Below are positions 12,101-26,242 of a stretch of 64,000 nt of DNA, in pieces. Position 1 is the stretch's first letter; each line of letters begins with the position of its first letter. The translations under genes were made by a program, and so were the position numbers. This DNA comes from Dromaius novaehollandiae (lineage: Eukaryota > Chordata > Aves > Casuariiformes > Dromaiidae). Under the pieces are notes generated by a model, which did no database searches, was not told the origin of the DNA, and worked only from the letters and a program-made list of their open reading frames with translations. The stretch covers positions 206,815,336 through 206,879,335 of the forward strand of contig NC_088098.1 in the NCBI RefSeq assembly GCF_036370855.1, given 5' to 3'.

Positions 12101-14663
12101 GTTTCTAAGCTCTACAGTCTCTTATTTGATAAACCAAGCAGACGTGAGCACTGGGGTTTGTAGGTGTATCCTGAATCTGCAGCTAACTCACTCGGTAAGA
12201 CTTTGCTGACTTCCTTCCTTCTCAAAGCACTTGAAAAACATGGAAAGTTAGAAATCCAATGTATCTAGTGAACTATGTTGTTTTTTTTAGGGTGAAGAAC
12301 TATTTTTAAAGTGGGATATATTTCATCTTTCACCATCTAAAAGTTAGCAGTGGGGTTCAGTTGCAGATTTCAGACATCTCTATGCAGCTGCCTACAGTAT
12401 ATGGTCTACATGTGATCTGGTTGTCTAAGTTCCCTCTGTAGCCCATTGAGACCTGAGTCTTGATTCACATGGGCAAGCAGTGCAATTTGAGATGCCCTGG
12501 GGTATCCTGCCTATTCTCCAGCTGCTGCTCCAAAATGTCTTTCATCTGTCTCCTGTCTACTAGCCCTGCTTGGACATCTTGATACTCTCAGTCATCTCAA
12601 ATGTCACTACATGTCATGTGTAGACAACCAAATCCTACCCCAGTCAATGAAACCTAAAGAGTGATTCAGTTTATTTTTAAAGTAGGTATCTATATGTGCC
12701 TAGCTGAATCTCCCTATAGGCTCCATTGATTGTCTTGACTAGTTCTCCACTGATTATAGTGAGAGTTTAGACCCCAAGTGACATGCAGTCAACATCTAAA
12801 TGTTAGTAAGTACCTTAATCCAAGACTGCATCCCACCCTTGGGGTTTTGTTTGGTTGCCTACTGTAAGCACCTGATGCCATGCGGCATGTTTTTCACTGT
12901 CCTGTCTGCTTCCAGCCACCCCTGATTAGGGCAATCATATCCACCAGCCTCATGCAAATGTCTCACATGCCCTGGAGAATCTCAAATGGCACAAGATGCT
13001 ATGTTTTTAAGCAACTTAATCATGACTTAGTATTCAATTTAAGACAGTTGTGTAGATTTCCTGGATAGCTGATGAAGACTGAAAGCTCCATTCAGAAGGT
13101 GACCAGTCCCATCTGTTTTAGACAGCTCTCTTAGGATCACTCATCCTATACTGCACCTCACAGTGGCTGATGTGCTGTTGGTTTAATCTAATCTTGAACA
13201 TAATATGCAAAACTTTCTTTACAACTGTATTTTGCTCACTTCCTACCCATGTTCTCTTGTCAGAGAACCTGCCTCAGATAGAGAGAACAATTTCCTGTAG
13301 TCCAGTAATCAGCCAAGTAGTCAAATAGGAATTGACATTTTCAACTTTCTTTCTTTCCCACCTTCAACAGGATGGGAACAAATTGCTAAGTGCTTGTGAA
13401 TAGCTCCAGGCATGTTATAAAGGAGGTATGAAAAAGGGAAACTATTCAACAAAAGGCAAGCATTTGGGGAAATATCTGTTTCTCTGGTTAAGTCAAAGCC
13501 TGCACTCAAAAGCAAGAAGGTACAAGAAATAATCCTTTAGCAAAACAAAATGGAAAAAGGAATCCTTGGGTGGAATTCTTCTCGCAAAGATGCTCTGGAG
13601 GGCTGACAATAGCCTCCGTGCTCAGTACACCTGCTACTCTATACTGTTATACTCCTTTCAGTCTATGTACTAGATCCCTGCTGGCATCACTGGAAATGGT
13701 GCCCTGGATCCAGGACAACTTCGTTTGTACACACAATTTGCATGCAGTCCTTTGCATTAGTGCAAAGAGACTACCTAGTGCTCCAGCTGCAGTCTAGTAG
13801 CATTCAGCTCTGGCTTGGCACAGGTAGAAGGAAGGACACTCTCACAGCAAGCCTCTCTCGAGTCACTGAGCTTTCTCTAAGGGCATGTCTACACCAGTGA
13901 GTGTGAACAAAGCCAAACTGGAAGCACTGGGAAATGCGGTGCAGAAACATCTGAGCTGGCAGACCATGAGCTCGCTCTGGCCTAGAAGGTGACAAGCTAC
14001 GTAAGCTCAGCTAGTCCACAGCCGGACCCACGTGGTTAACTTGGTGGACTCACCACCGAAATCTTTGCTAGCTCATTTCACAGTGCAGACATGCCCTGTG
14101 CATTCAGCCCTGGCCCTAACAGACAGAAATAACACTGAGAGCAGTTTTCTGGCCCTCAGCCAAGAGTTATATCATTCAATTCTTTTTAATAGGAAATGTA
14201 TGTCTGTCTTTATTTACTTGCTGGTGTCCAAGCTTTTCGAACTCCTCACTTCATTTGCAAGTTCTCTCTTCAACTTTAAAGATTAGATGTTTCTTAAAAG
14301 ACAATCCCTGATAATAATTGCAAAATCATTTGACTCCAGAAACTGAAGCTTTAAGACTGCAGATATTACAAGACTAACCAGTAAAATGCTGAGTCCTGAC
14401 TGCTGGCATCCACTGATGTTGACATGGACGAGAGCTAAAGAGAAGTGGGCCCACAGTCCTAAACTGGACATAGGCTCATGTACAAACTGCAGATCTGCTG
14501 CCCTCTTTTACCTCCCGAGGAAATGATACATTGAATTTGATTGGACATTATAAATTTCTAAAAAATTTAAACTTGCATGCTAACACTTTCCCATTGGGAA
14601 TGGCAATGCTTGCAATACTTATTTTCCGAACTATTATGTGCATGACACAATTCTGCGTACCAG

Positions 14664-14704
14664 AGACACACACACATGTATATGACACAGACAGACAGAC
14701 AGAA
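14664..14704. repeat. (CA)n / (GACA)n microsatellite
   Basis: A CA run and an ACAG tetranucleotide run are separated by a short ATGTATATG spacer. Confidence 0.85.
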
Positions 14705-15988
14705 GTGAAATTTCCCCCCGGTCCCGTTAGCTGAAGCTAGTTTTTCCTCATTAGCAAAATAAGGTCTTGATAAACTACAAAATGCAGTGATCAGGACTCT
14801 GATAATCAGCAGGCTGAAAGCGGCACACAAAGCTAAAAATACAGAAAGGAAAAAAACAGTGATCTCAGCAAGGCAACTGCCAGTAGGTGAACTAATGAAG
14901 CAGACACAATATTAACGTCAATTCTGCAGTCCCATCTGAGCGCTGGTGGAAATAGGAATGGCTATTACCACATTGACATCATCTCAGTCCTAGCAAGTAT
15001 ACATCTAAGGAAAAACAACTCAGAAAGGTCTGCCGAGCCTAATGGCTCTGTGCAGGATTCTCCTCAGCATTTAGACAGATGGGTTTTTTTTAAAACTATG
15101 AAAGTTAAAAGTGGGTGACTGTGCTAACTTAGCTCTTAGGAGGTTTAGAAACACATGCCCAGATGCCACTCAGAGTGCACTCTCGGCTGACAGTATAAGG
15201 CACAGCATAAAGGTTTTATTGACATGAATAATTGATAGTGTGTACCATAAACAGCAAAGAAAGTTTGGGATCCAAAGTCTCGTAAGCTTGCAGAAACTCT
15301 TAGATAAGACACTAGCCCAGTTAGGCAAGGCCCCCAAAAAGGAGCCAATAACGTTCTTTGCCCCTCAAATCTGATATGCATTTTAGGCATGTTACATCAA
15401 TGAGAGAAAATCTCTTCAGCTAATCAGTTAGGGAGGGCAGTTTTAACATCAGACATTTCTTATACCCCATTTGTGTTAAGGTAAATCTTCGGTCCTGTAA
15501 GTCCAACTGCACAAGACTAAAAACAAACCCCCGACCCATGCAACTAATGAATTTTCAACAGTTCTTAAAATCACATAAAATAGTTTTCAGCAGCTAAAAA
15601 CATCATTTAAAAACCTGCTATGTCTTAGTTTGTCAGTCAAAGAAGATGAGATTTATTCTTCTCTGGTCACATAAAATCCCCTTTATCAATCCTGCATGGT
15701 CACAGAATAATTGGACCTCAAATTCATTTTTGGTCCAGGACTGAATAGTGTCTATCCTGCACTTCTATTGCTAATTACAAGAGGTGGGAAAGGCATTTCC
15801 CCATGGGGGTAAGAAGGGAAGCAGTTTTGTGGCAGGTTGATTTCACTTCAAGGAATGGTGGCTACTGGCAGCTGCTGAGAGGTTTTGGAGCAACAGAAGC
15901 ATCCTTAAGAGATGGATTAGTGCGGCTGAGTGCGGCGGAGGTGGTCAAAGGTACACAATCAATTTATCAGGATCACTGCTGTGGATTT

Positions 15989-16025
15989 TGTGTGTGTGTG
16001 CATGTCTGTATGTATTTATGTGTGC
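15989..16025. repeat. (TG)n microsatellite, imperfect
   Basis: A TG dinucleotide run grades into a TGTATG-like imperfect repeat. Confidence 0.8.
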
Positions 16026-18064
16026 ATTTAATATAATACATTCACATTGTTGGTTAAAAGGATCATTGCCATCTAGCCAAATATTTCATAATTTTTTATG
16101 GTCTGCTTAGCCTTGGATCGGCTGATACATTGAAACGTACCAGTAAGTGCTGTATAATAGATTGCAGACCTTGTGAAAAACCACTATCAGTGTTTCAGCA
16201 ATGTACTGTACATGCATCAGAGAAGTGCACTGTCAGCAGGATAGAGGCTGGGCGTCTATCCATATTTTCCTTACTTTTAAAAGGGCCACTGATCTTCCAG
16301 AGGCCTGGATCAAAATGGGATGACTAAAACTAGGTTAGGAATTACAGTTCTTGGTGCAACTTCTTTCATTGTGCATAAAATGGACTGTATGTCCATTTGT
16401 GGACATAGAAACAGAGTTTGGGTATTTCTTGGGCACTTAGCTCAGTCATACACATGCTCTACCATCACACTGCTAAGAATAAATAGCACCTTGCATAACA
16501 GAGCTTCCAGAAAAAGATATGGAAAGCTACAAAACAAACAAGTCAAAAAAACAAAAAACAAAAAAAACTAAAGCATAAAACTCAGCCCACATATCCAGAT
16601 TGTTTTTCTAGTTTGGTTCCTGCTCTCTGTGTCCTGCAGCCCTGTTGTGTGAAGGTATGGACAGAATGTGCCTGCTGCTATGTTTTTAGGTGTTTACTGA
16701 GGGAAATGGTTTACACAAGATATAAAAAATAATGTGTGTAGGGGAGGAAGCAACAGAAAGAAGTAGAACAACAGAGAGGCTGAGGAGATGCAAAATGAAA
16801 GTAGAGGGACTCCAGAGACCGAAGTTGGGAGCTTCTTCCCATGGTCTGGAATTTGTTCAGTTGACAGCTATCAAAAGAACGTTATCAGCATTACTGAGGG
16901 ACATGGCATGCCATGTGGGAAAGGAAAGGGACATGAAACTCTTCTTCTGGGTCTCGAGTGGAGTATCTCGGAACCAGTGGAAGTCTTTTTTTTTTTTCAT
17001 TGACCTTTGAATCGGGACTTTCATCTGCTGAGGAATGCTAGTGCTGTCAAGGTTGGAGCAAAGGCTGCAGGACTGCTAGTTGAATTCAGTACACTACACT
17101 GCTGTGCTAGTCTACCAGGACTAGCTGAGCTTCTCTAGGTGGCCCATATATTTGCCCAAGTTATAATAGCTCAAGAATCACTAGTATTAACCATACCACT
17201 GGCTGGGTATGGCAACTGTTTGTAGCTACCCTTGGTGAGTTAAGAGGTATCAGACCTCAAATCTCTTGCTTCTTATTCCCGTATCTGGTATCTGGGACCT
17301 GTCTAGTGCTTATTCTCATGGGGTCGGCAGCTCTTCCTGTACTTCTGCCTGGGCAGGAGGCCAACCACCCTTATCCCACGTTGCTACAGTAACTTGGTCT
17401 CTGACCTGATATTGAGCATGTCAAATCTCTCGATGATGACCAAAAAATGTGCAAATACATGTTCAGGTCTGAACAACAGATCTGCCAGGCTTCACTCACC
17501 TGTGTGCTCTTGCTGCTTCTGCTGGATTCTCTCCTGTCCCATGATACGTGTCAGGTACCGAGCTGATGTGTGAGCAAGCTGCTGTGCCAACACAGGGACC
17601 AGGGACAAGCTGGGAATATGCTGCCTTGCAGAGCATCATGCTCAAGGTGCCTTGTTCAAAGATGTTCTCATAGCCCCAGCATTGTGGTCCTTCCCTCAAC
17701 ACCTGATTTTGAGTTCTGGCCACATATGGGCTGGCAGCAGGGTCTGGACAGCTCTGCATAGAGCACTTCACATGTGCATTGCAGGCTCCTGTGGTATATG
17801 GACTTCTTGGTGACTGGGCAGAGGAACAGAAGCAGAGGAAAAGATCTGCAAATGAATCAAAGTGATGATTTCTAGACTTCTAAAGGAGGCAGAGAGCTCC
17901 TTGGACAAGGGATTCCTGGCTTTGGAGGAGCTCAGCATATTGCTGAAATATAAAAGGTAAGTGCTGACTTCAGAATGTGCAAAGTCAGAATCAGTCCTTA
18001 GTGCGCTGTAGGGCTTATACTGCACTTTAATCAGTAGGTCTGAAGGTCCTACAGAAAGCAGTCC

Positions 18065-18165
18065 AGTATGATTATCCCCACTTACAGACGGGGAAACAGA
18101 AGCCGTGAGTGGGACAGTGACATGCTCATTGTCATCCAGCAAGCTGGACAGCAGAAAGGGGGTAG
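18065..18165 (+). mobile_element. MIR/CORE-SINE-like core
   Basis: The words 'attatccccacttacagac', 'ggggaaacagaagcc' and 'gacatgctcattgtcatccagcaag' fall in the order and spacing of the MIR core and 3' region as I remember it (attatccccattttacag, gaggaaactgaggc, gacttgcccaaggtcacacagc). The copy is diverged and lacks recognisable tRNA-derived promoter boxes. Such old SINE cores are shared across amniotes, so this fits a non-mammalian genome too. Confidence 0.6.
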
Positions 18166-18169
18166 CAGG

Positions 18170-19287
18170 GAGCTGCCATATGCTATCCTTCTGTTAGAAG
18201 ATATGGCAGCTAAACAGACCAGCCTCATCTGTCCCTTTCCAAAGGGAAAACACTGCCTCCCTCTTGAGCCTTACTCCTGTGTCTAGCATTGCAGAATTAA
18301 AATAGATCCCCTTTGTGCACTGTATCCCAGTACAGAAAGGAAATATTCCTTTCCTAAAGCTGCTAGCTCCAGAGCCTGCATCAACAATATGTGAAAGAGT
18401 TGCCAGAAGGACCAGCATGACCTACCCAGGCCCTCCAAGGCCTGTGAATTACCTATAGCCACTCAGGGAAAAATTCAAGGTGTTGCTGAAATGAGAGCAC
18501 CCAGTCTGGGTCCAGTGGCAGTCACAGAAATAACTGCAAGAAATGGTTATTTAGAAACCATGAGTCAAGCTATAAATATTGTACTGTTCAGTTTTGTTTG
18601 GTTTTCTCTAAAGCACTCTCTGTAAAAGGAAACGGCAAGAAGAAACTAAAGAGGGGAAGAAGACCAGAGGGAAAGAGAGTCTTTCAGAGGAGGAGAGGAT
18701 GGATGATAGGCACCTTGGTCAGTAATGAGCGGTCTGCTGCACAGGTCTCCATTTTGTTTTTTTCCATATAGCTTTAAAGCCAATGGTTCCCGTGCTCCAC
18801 CGGGACAGATATCACTTTGAAATGGTTTATGTATTTCCAGGGCTATCTGTACTATGTTCTGGGCTTTGCTGGGCTGGATAGATGAAAGCCATTCTTACAA
18901 TTCAAGTGCCAAAGGATTTGTTGAAATGAAGACAAGCATTTTTCAAAGGCATTTATTAATCAGTTTGTGGAACTTTGAGATAGTATTATGACAACAAACT
19001 TAAAAGAATTAAAAATCATGAGACCATGTTGTTGATAAGTATACCACCTGCCATCAGTAGAACATCTGCAATGACACTAGCAAGCACAAAGAGCCTCCAC
19101 TTCACTGAACTCAGATAGATTTGGACAGAACATTATTTCTTCTCCTCCAGAAGAGGCTAAGACATTATAAAAATTATTTTGTCCCAAACCAGGATAAAAG
19201 TTCAAAATCTCAAAAATATATACAAATCTGAATGATTAATTCAGACTAGCTCAAAGGAGAAATTTCAGTGGAGGCACTCTGGAAAGC

Positions 19288-19318
<31 letters not shown>

Positions 19319-22080
19319 GACCCCAACAATCATAATTATGATTATGCACTGGAGCATAGCAGCAGAAGTGCATCTTGCCTTCAGATGCTGGAGAGCTTTA
19401 ATGGGACTATACTAAATAACACGGAAGATGTTACATGGACTGTACTTAGCTAAATAGAAATTCTGATTTCAGTGTGTGCCCTGGCAGGTCAATCATCTAA
19501 GAAGAGGATTTTGAAACTCAGCTTACACCAAAGTATTTGAGATGCTTGGAGTGGGATGTATATCCTTAACATGAGTTGTGTACAACAAACATCAGTTTAC
19601 ATCAGAGTTATCTGTCTAGACCCCACTAACCTCCATAGAGAAAAGCCTCTCTAAAGGGCAATGCATCTGACCTACCTAGATGAGCTGCACCCTCAAACTT
19701 TCTGTTTCTGTCCACTGATGTGAGAGGGGCTGCGCTACTTGCCCATATGCAGATGTCACCTTTGTAGGTGACACTGTTTCCAGCACACAAGCCATTAGCT
19801 ATGATTTGTCAACCACCACCCAAAGATCCTGAAAGTCAAACAATATGTTTCAAATCAACAGAACATTTTAAATGGAAAACTCAACTTTTAAATTTCAAAA
19901 ATATCCAAAAAATTGAAAATGTCCTTCAGCGCTTCTGAGAAAACGTAAAAGATCACAATCTACACTCTTTCTCCCCACCCTGCAAATACTGCTGCCTTCT
20001 CCCATCCAGCCGTGGACCCCTCCAGGACTCTTGCTGTTGCCTTTCCCCGTTCCCAGCCCTGGGCAGAGCCTGCTGCCTCCCCCCTTGCCCCTACCCCTTG
20101 GTTACTCCTTGTCCCCCCAACCCATATCAGATGTCTTCTTGTTTCCCCATACTCTGCATCTTGCAGTCACCCCCCTCCTCTGAGGCCTCAGCCATTACTT
20201 CGGGGGACACTCCTATTTTGTCCCTGAGGGGTGAACCACCTCCTGCGACCCACTCCCATGCTTGAAAGCAGCTAGCACTGTCCACCCCCAGGGATGGGTT
20301 ACTGGACACACGGGACTGCTTGTCTGACTCCTTGTGTCTGTGTGTATTGTTCTTTGTAATGGAACTGGGCCTTGAGAGCCAGTCCTTATATGGGACCCAA
20401 ACAGGATGCTGAAGAACAAAAAAAAGAGGATATTTTAACGTGAAAACCACAAAGAAGAAGAAGAGAGCTCTTCATTTCGGGTGAAGTCTTGGATCTGTTG
20501 AAATCAGGAGGTATTTTGCCATTGTCTTCTGTGGGGCAGGGCTAAGCACGTCAGATTTGATCTGTTTTGACTGTTTTCTTGGGATTTTGCTTTTCAGTCA
20601 AGCCTAGATTCTGGGTGTAAAACTTCGACAATTAGATCTGAAGAGAAAACTGGAGTACAAGCAAAGTGGCTATGCTTCAGGGGACTGAGTTTGCAGTAAC
20701 TCAAGGTGGCAAGAGTTAAAGAGGTGCAAGGAATCCCTTGATCTTGCAGAGCTTCTGTTTTACCTCTGACAGAGAGAGTGCCACTTGCTCTTTTTTAGTA
20801 AAACGCTCTCAAAGGTAAGCTAGCCTTTCCTTACGGAGTGCATGTCTTCCTCCCCCACACTCCCCCTAACCCTGGTCAAACTGGAAGAACTGGATACCTT
20901 CCCAAGATACACCCCAACTTTTAAAGCACTGTACTGCTGACATGGTCTAATTCACAGCTCAACTCAGCTCCACTGAGTACAATGACACAAACTCTCATTG
21001 ACTCCTACGAGTATGGACATTATGAGCTTCTTGTCCAAATTGCCACACAAACCTTAAAGGCATAATAGTGCTGCTGACAGTTGCTGGAGAGACCGAGGCA
21101 GAAGTTGCTCTTCGGAGGAAGAGTCAGCAGCAGAATTCATTGCAGAATTCCCTCCATTCCCTGACAACGGGCTTGTGCGGTCACTGGTGGAAAATAATCT
21201 GTTTTATTGTGCTCATTTTCTATATTCACAATTTCTACCGGGATCACAAGTGTTTTGGGACATGTTCTCAGGAGACAGGGGTCTGGAAATTATTGTAGCA
21301 GCAGGATTGGAAGAAGGGGGAGCAGGAAAGATCTCTTGGCTAAAAGGGTGAGTTGGGAGAGTGATCAGTGGGCCATGGAGATAGAAAGATGGATAGATAT
21401 ATTAGTGGCTGAGAAAGCAAAAGGGGGACTAAGGGGTGGCATGATGTAGGCATTCCTTCTAATGTGGGATTGGTGCCCTTGACTGGGAGAAGATGGTCAG
21501 TCTCAGTGGACGTAGGAACCAACCAGCTCAGATTTAATTAGGGTGCTTGGCAAGAAGAGAAGAGTGTCAGCATCAGCCACAGCGTCAGCCTCTGTCTCCT
21601 TCTAGATGAGAGTAGCTGAGGCAGAGCAGATCCCCATGAGCACCAAAAGGTGAAGACGAGCAGGGCCTGTCAGTGAAACCCAAACCAGGGTCACCATAAG
21701 GAATGCGTGCGCTTGCAACAGAGAGCGGGAAAGCAGAACAGACTCGGGAGTAGGCCCACGTCTCCATACCTCTTTCCTCTCTCCCCGAGTCTGATGAGCG
21801 ATATTTCTGTGCAGACACAGTTCAGAGGCACTGGTGAAAACCCTGCTTTGCTCACACTTGGACAACCTTGTCTCCTGCACTCCAAACTCCCTGAGGACAG
21901 GACTACAGCACCAAGATTTATGAGGCTCTGCACAGGATTTGGCCTCTGGACAGTCAAATATTAAAGAGCAATATTTGATCACACAGCTTTGGTATTAACT
22001 TATTCAACTCAAGTGAAAAGAAATTGGGTCATCTGTTGAGGAGAATAGGATCTGTGCGAAAATAATAGCTCTGAAAATTC
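18170..22080. other. Non-coding stretch
   Basis: No gene is supported. It contains a 25-base T run at 19,288-19,312 and a C/T-rich stretch at about 19,975-20,230. The latter creates proline-rich open frames that I regard as artefacts. Confidence 0.55.
19288..19312. repeat. T25 homopolymer
   Basis: Twenty-five consecutive T residues. It could be the complement of an old retroposon poly(A) tail on the minus strand, but I do not recognise an element body next to it. Confidence 0.9.
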
Positions 22081-22089
22081 AATTTTTTT

Positions 22090-22440
22090 TTTAGCTTTCG
22101 TTATATTTGATCGGTGATAGTCGAGAGCCCAGACTGACCTTTGAAATGAACAGGTTGCAGATTTAAAACAAACAAGTGGATGAACTTTTTCACCCAACAC
22201 ATAATTAAATTATGGAACTCAGTGGCATGGGATGTTGTAGGGGCTCAGACAAGTTCACAGAGCATAGATCCACTGGTAGCTACTGAATATAATGGTCTGG
22301 ATGTAAATTCCTGGTCAGGAAGATCTCAGACTGCCAGCTGTGAGAAGATTTCCCTCTTTCCTTAAACTTCTGTTACTGACTGGTCTGAGCCAGGACTGAG
22401 CTGGGCGGACTTTTGCTCTGGCTGCAAAAGGCTGCACAAG
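22090..22440 (+). mobile_element. Decayed CR1 LINE 3' end
   Basis: Blocks match the CR1 3' region in order: 'gaactttttcacccaacacataattaaattatggaactc' from 22,181, then 'gcatgggatgttgtagg', then a final part (about 22,366-22,430) resembling the 'actggccactgtcagagacaggatactgggctagatgg' stretch with many substitutions. The copy is interrupted and has no open frame. It is a second, diverged CR1 type compared with the copy at 11,055, which ends differently. Confidence 0.65.
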
Positions 22441-25400
22441 GATGTGCTCTCTCTAGTGAACATAAAGCCGCTTTTTTCCAGTGTACCTTACATTGTAGAA
22501 CCACCCTTTAAGGTCAGACGTTGTTTGCTTGTTCTGGAGGGGTATTTGTTTGCTTGGTTTTTGGTTGATTTTGTTTTGAAGAATGATGCGGTTAAACAAA
22601 AAAAGCAGCAGGCTGGACTCCTGCATTATTCATCAGTTAGGCAATCCCAAACAAAAGCCAGGTTGGCATTAGTGGGAGTTTCATGTGTTACTCGTTCCTC
22701 AAGGAGATCTGCTGCAACAGCGTTAATTGGTAGCCTCATCACTAGGGATCAAATTCTCTGTCTCGGCATCTGACTTTCCCAGGGTATGACAACATGGAAG
22801 TCACTCTCAGCCGCTGTAGCGAGCACCCAGTATGTGCCACATCCATCCCCCCAAGGGCTCCCAGTGGGATAAGGGAAGTAGGAAACCAGCTAACCAATAC
22901 GTGACGTGAAAGAGTGGACAGCCTGCAAGAAAACGGAGAAGATGATGAGGTGGATGAGTGATACTTGAATAGGAAAGTAGATACATTAGGCTGGACTTTC
23001 TTTTCACATACAGGGGTATATAGCAAGACTTGCAAGGACACATAGTGACAGGAGATAGCCCAGTAAAGTATAAATATAGCCAATGGAGGTATACTCAGCT
23101 ATTCCTGCTGGCGCGGTGATGTGCGATGCACGCTAGGGCTGACTCATCATAATGTTACTTTGGTGGATCCCCATTGTTGTCAGCGGAGCAACATCAGCAT
23201 AAACCACGGAATCACACAGCAGTGATTTCAAGAGCCGCGGGAGCTGTGTTTTCATTAGAATTGGCCTCTGCTTGCCATGGTCTTTGCTATGAAGAACAAA
23301 TAAAATTACAGCATGAACTGAACTTTCAAACTCAGGAGGTTCAAGTGGGTTCAAAATTAGGACCTTCTTTACTTAATTAAAAATGAAAGGCTCTTTACAG
23401 CATTAAGCTACCCTTTGATACAGTTAAAATTGCAAGAGGGAAACATGCTAGAATCTTACCTTGGGTTTAGAAATGTAGTTGTTTCACCTCAGTGAAACAC
23501 AAGTTGCTTACAAGGTTAATGTTTATAATAGTAATAGAGCCCTCACACAGAACAAGAAAACCCTTTTACCTATGGGAAAAATTGGTAACAGGATGCCTGA
23601 GTTAAAATCCTTGGTTCAGCAGGGCATACTGAAATGAGTTATTTTGTGCTGCTTTCTGTTGATTTAAAATGAGATGACACAGAGACAGATTAGCTAAAAC
23701 CACAGACATTATAAATTGCAATTTGGCCTCAAAAGCTGAAATGCTTTGATCTGTGACTCAGTTGGGGCCAAACCGAAAAGTATTTGAAGGGGGCAAAACA
23801 TGTACAAGAGAAAAAGCAATTGGATATAAACATTTTCTCAAATTGTAGTAGCCAACGTGAATAGGTCTTCAGCATTATTTTCATCCTAGTTTAATCAGGT
23901 CCACCAGGAAAGGTGCGTAGCAGCAACAGCACATGGAGTTTCTTGTACAACAAAACATGACAGTCTCTAATATGTTCATTAATCACAATTCTGGAAGGCA
24001 TTTGTTCTTCGCCCGGCTACTTTTTGGCTTGTATTTGTTCTAGCCTTTCTGTGAGAAGTGTGGTAGGAGATTTTGGAGCTGATATATAAGCAATTGGTTT
24101 GATTTATTTTTTTAAATAGGGTCAGAAAAACTGGGATTTGGCAGCTTTTAAAGTCAGGAGGGACTAACAAAATGCTTAAGGTACACGAATCAGTGTTTGC
24201 TGAAGCAGGAACAAAATTGTCCTGCTCTTTAGAAGAAAAAGCTTCTCCACCTCCTTCTCCTCTCTGCCTTCTCCCTCCTTTGGAAACACTTCTGTCTCAG
24301 CAAGCCTTTCCTGCTTTACCTAGTGGACTGTGATGCAAAAACACAGTTGGTTCATTTTCTCAGTAACGTGCACGTTTCTCACTGTTCTTTAAGCAGTTTA
24401 GCCATCTCCTGCAGTCTCTTGCAACATTTATCTTTTAAAATAACTTCTTATTTTCACCTTGTAAGCACTCCTCCTTTGTACTCCTGAATGCCTTGACAAG
24501 TGTTTCACAATTCTTACTTTCACCAGTGTGAAAGGGTGAGTCACATGGGGGAAGTGTTCCTGCAAGGGACCAAGTCTGACCATCCCCAAAAGCCGGGCTG
24601 AAGCACGGAGGCAGCCTTGGAGCAGCTGGAAATCCACCCAGGCAACAGCCTTGGGTTCTGGAGCAAGAGCCATGCTGAAGGACACCCCAGGTCTTTCACG
24701 CCAGCCTGGGTAAGCCAGTTTGAGGCCTCTCTACTTTGGATGGTATCTGAAGGGAGCCTCTGTGGAGCACAGCAAAGAGAAGCCATCAAATTGGCTTCAT
24801 TGGGAGTTTGGCATAGGTAGCTTGAAGTCAAAGGATTTTTCTAGTTCCCTGTTCGTAAACATAAAATATCTCTGCAATCCTTCTCTAGTTGGCCCCATTA
24901 ATGCCTCGCGAGCATTAGCAAACTGTGCTAACTACTCCTCCAGCTCCATCAGCGTTTTCCTTTTCTTCCTTTCCTTCACTCCCGTTTCTCTTATTGGCTG
25001 TAGGATTGCATCTGCTTTTGTTTGCACCAGTTTTTGGAGGTTTACCAGCATATCTGGTGTGCCCAGTGTTGTGTGTCCATCCTTCATCCCAACAAATGTC
25101 CTCTCAGGCGGGAAGGGAGCCTGGGAACTGCCAGGATTACCCTTGGCTGAAGGCAAGTGTTTGTGCTCACCTGCCTGGCGGCAGCATTTGGCAATCCAAA
25201 CATCTCGTCCCCTGTCTGCCTTAGCCCTGATTCTCCGCATACTGTAAGTCACTTGGTTGTTCTCCCTCAGTGTCCCTTGGGCAAAAGGAAAGTAGTCACA
25301 TTTCCCAGGATAATTTCACTGTTTAATTAGATAGCAGCCCTTGTTTTGCTCTTTTTTAATTGCTCAATTGAATGCTCCTACTGAAGACAGACCTGTCTCC

Positions 25401-26242
25401 AAAGCAGGGCAAGCAAGATTTAATCCAGTATTTCCAAAGGCCCCCAGTAGGGAATGCTACTAAAGTGTTTGGATGGAAGAGCAAAGATGACTTACTTTCA
25501 AAATGCCTGAATTTTAACAGGTCAATAACTCAAATTTAGATACTGATTCAGCATATTACTGAACCAAACGCCCCTCTTTTGTGTGTAATTCCACTCTTAT
25601 CTCTCATGTGCTTAAAATTAAGCATATGCTTAAATACTTTGCCAGATGAGGTCTTTAGAGCTCCATTAGTGCTCTATGTTTTTGCTCTAAATTCACTGTA
25701 ATTGTTTCTCATTGAATAGATGCTCACTGAGTAAGATATAAAAAGAGCATGGGAACAAAGGGGCCCTCAATCTGAGACTTTGATCCACATATTATTCAAA
25801 TACATAATGACTGCTTTGATTTATGGATTTATAATTCTATTGAGGCATTCCGGAGATTACCCAAAACATTCCATCTCCAGTCTATGCTGGAGGGTGTTAC
25901 CAGGCCCCTGCCTGGAATCAGAAGGATAAAATTTAGTTGCTTGTTTGCTACCGAGATTACATCGCAGATTGCAGGATAAGAGCAAGCTGCATGGCGATGC
26001 ACTCAATTATATTTGGTGCTAATTGTGAAGGCTTTTTTTTCTGTGACCTAAGAAAAGCGTCTAAAAGTACAGAGTCTATTCTACCCGCAGTATATAGAAT
26101 TTTGGCAGTATAACAAGACAGCAGACTACATAGTGGGTGTGTTGAAAGAAGGAGCAGATGGTAGCTTGCTAGCACAAGGATTTAGCAATGCATTTAGAAA
26201 ACAGATTATTTTGGAAGATGAGAAATTATGAAGTATGATTAT

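Larger units (their letters stand above)
12101..18055. other. Non-coding stretch
   Basis: I find no supported exon or RNA gene. Microsatellites lie at 14,664-14,704 and about 15,989-16,025, and A- and T-rich runs at 16,543-16,570 and 16,986-16,997. The open frames are short and unrecognised. Confidence 0.55.

Noticed and set aside
24720..25247. 175-codon + strand frame
   Set aside because: The translation is Ser/Leu/Phe-rich with no family resemblance, and the opposite strand gives a more protein-like composition.
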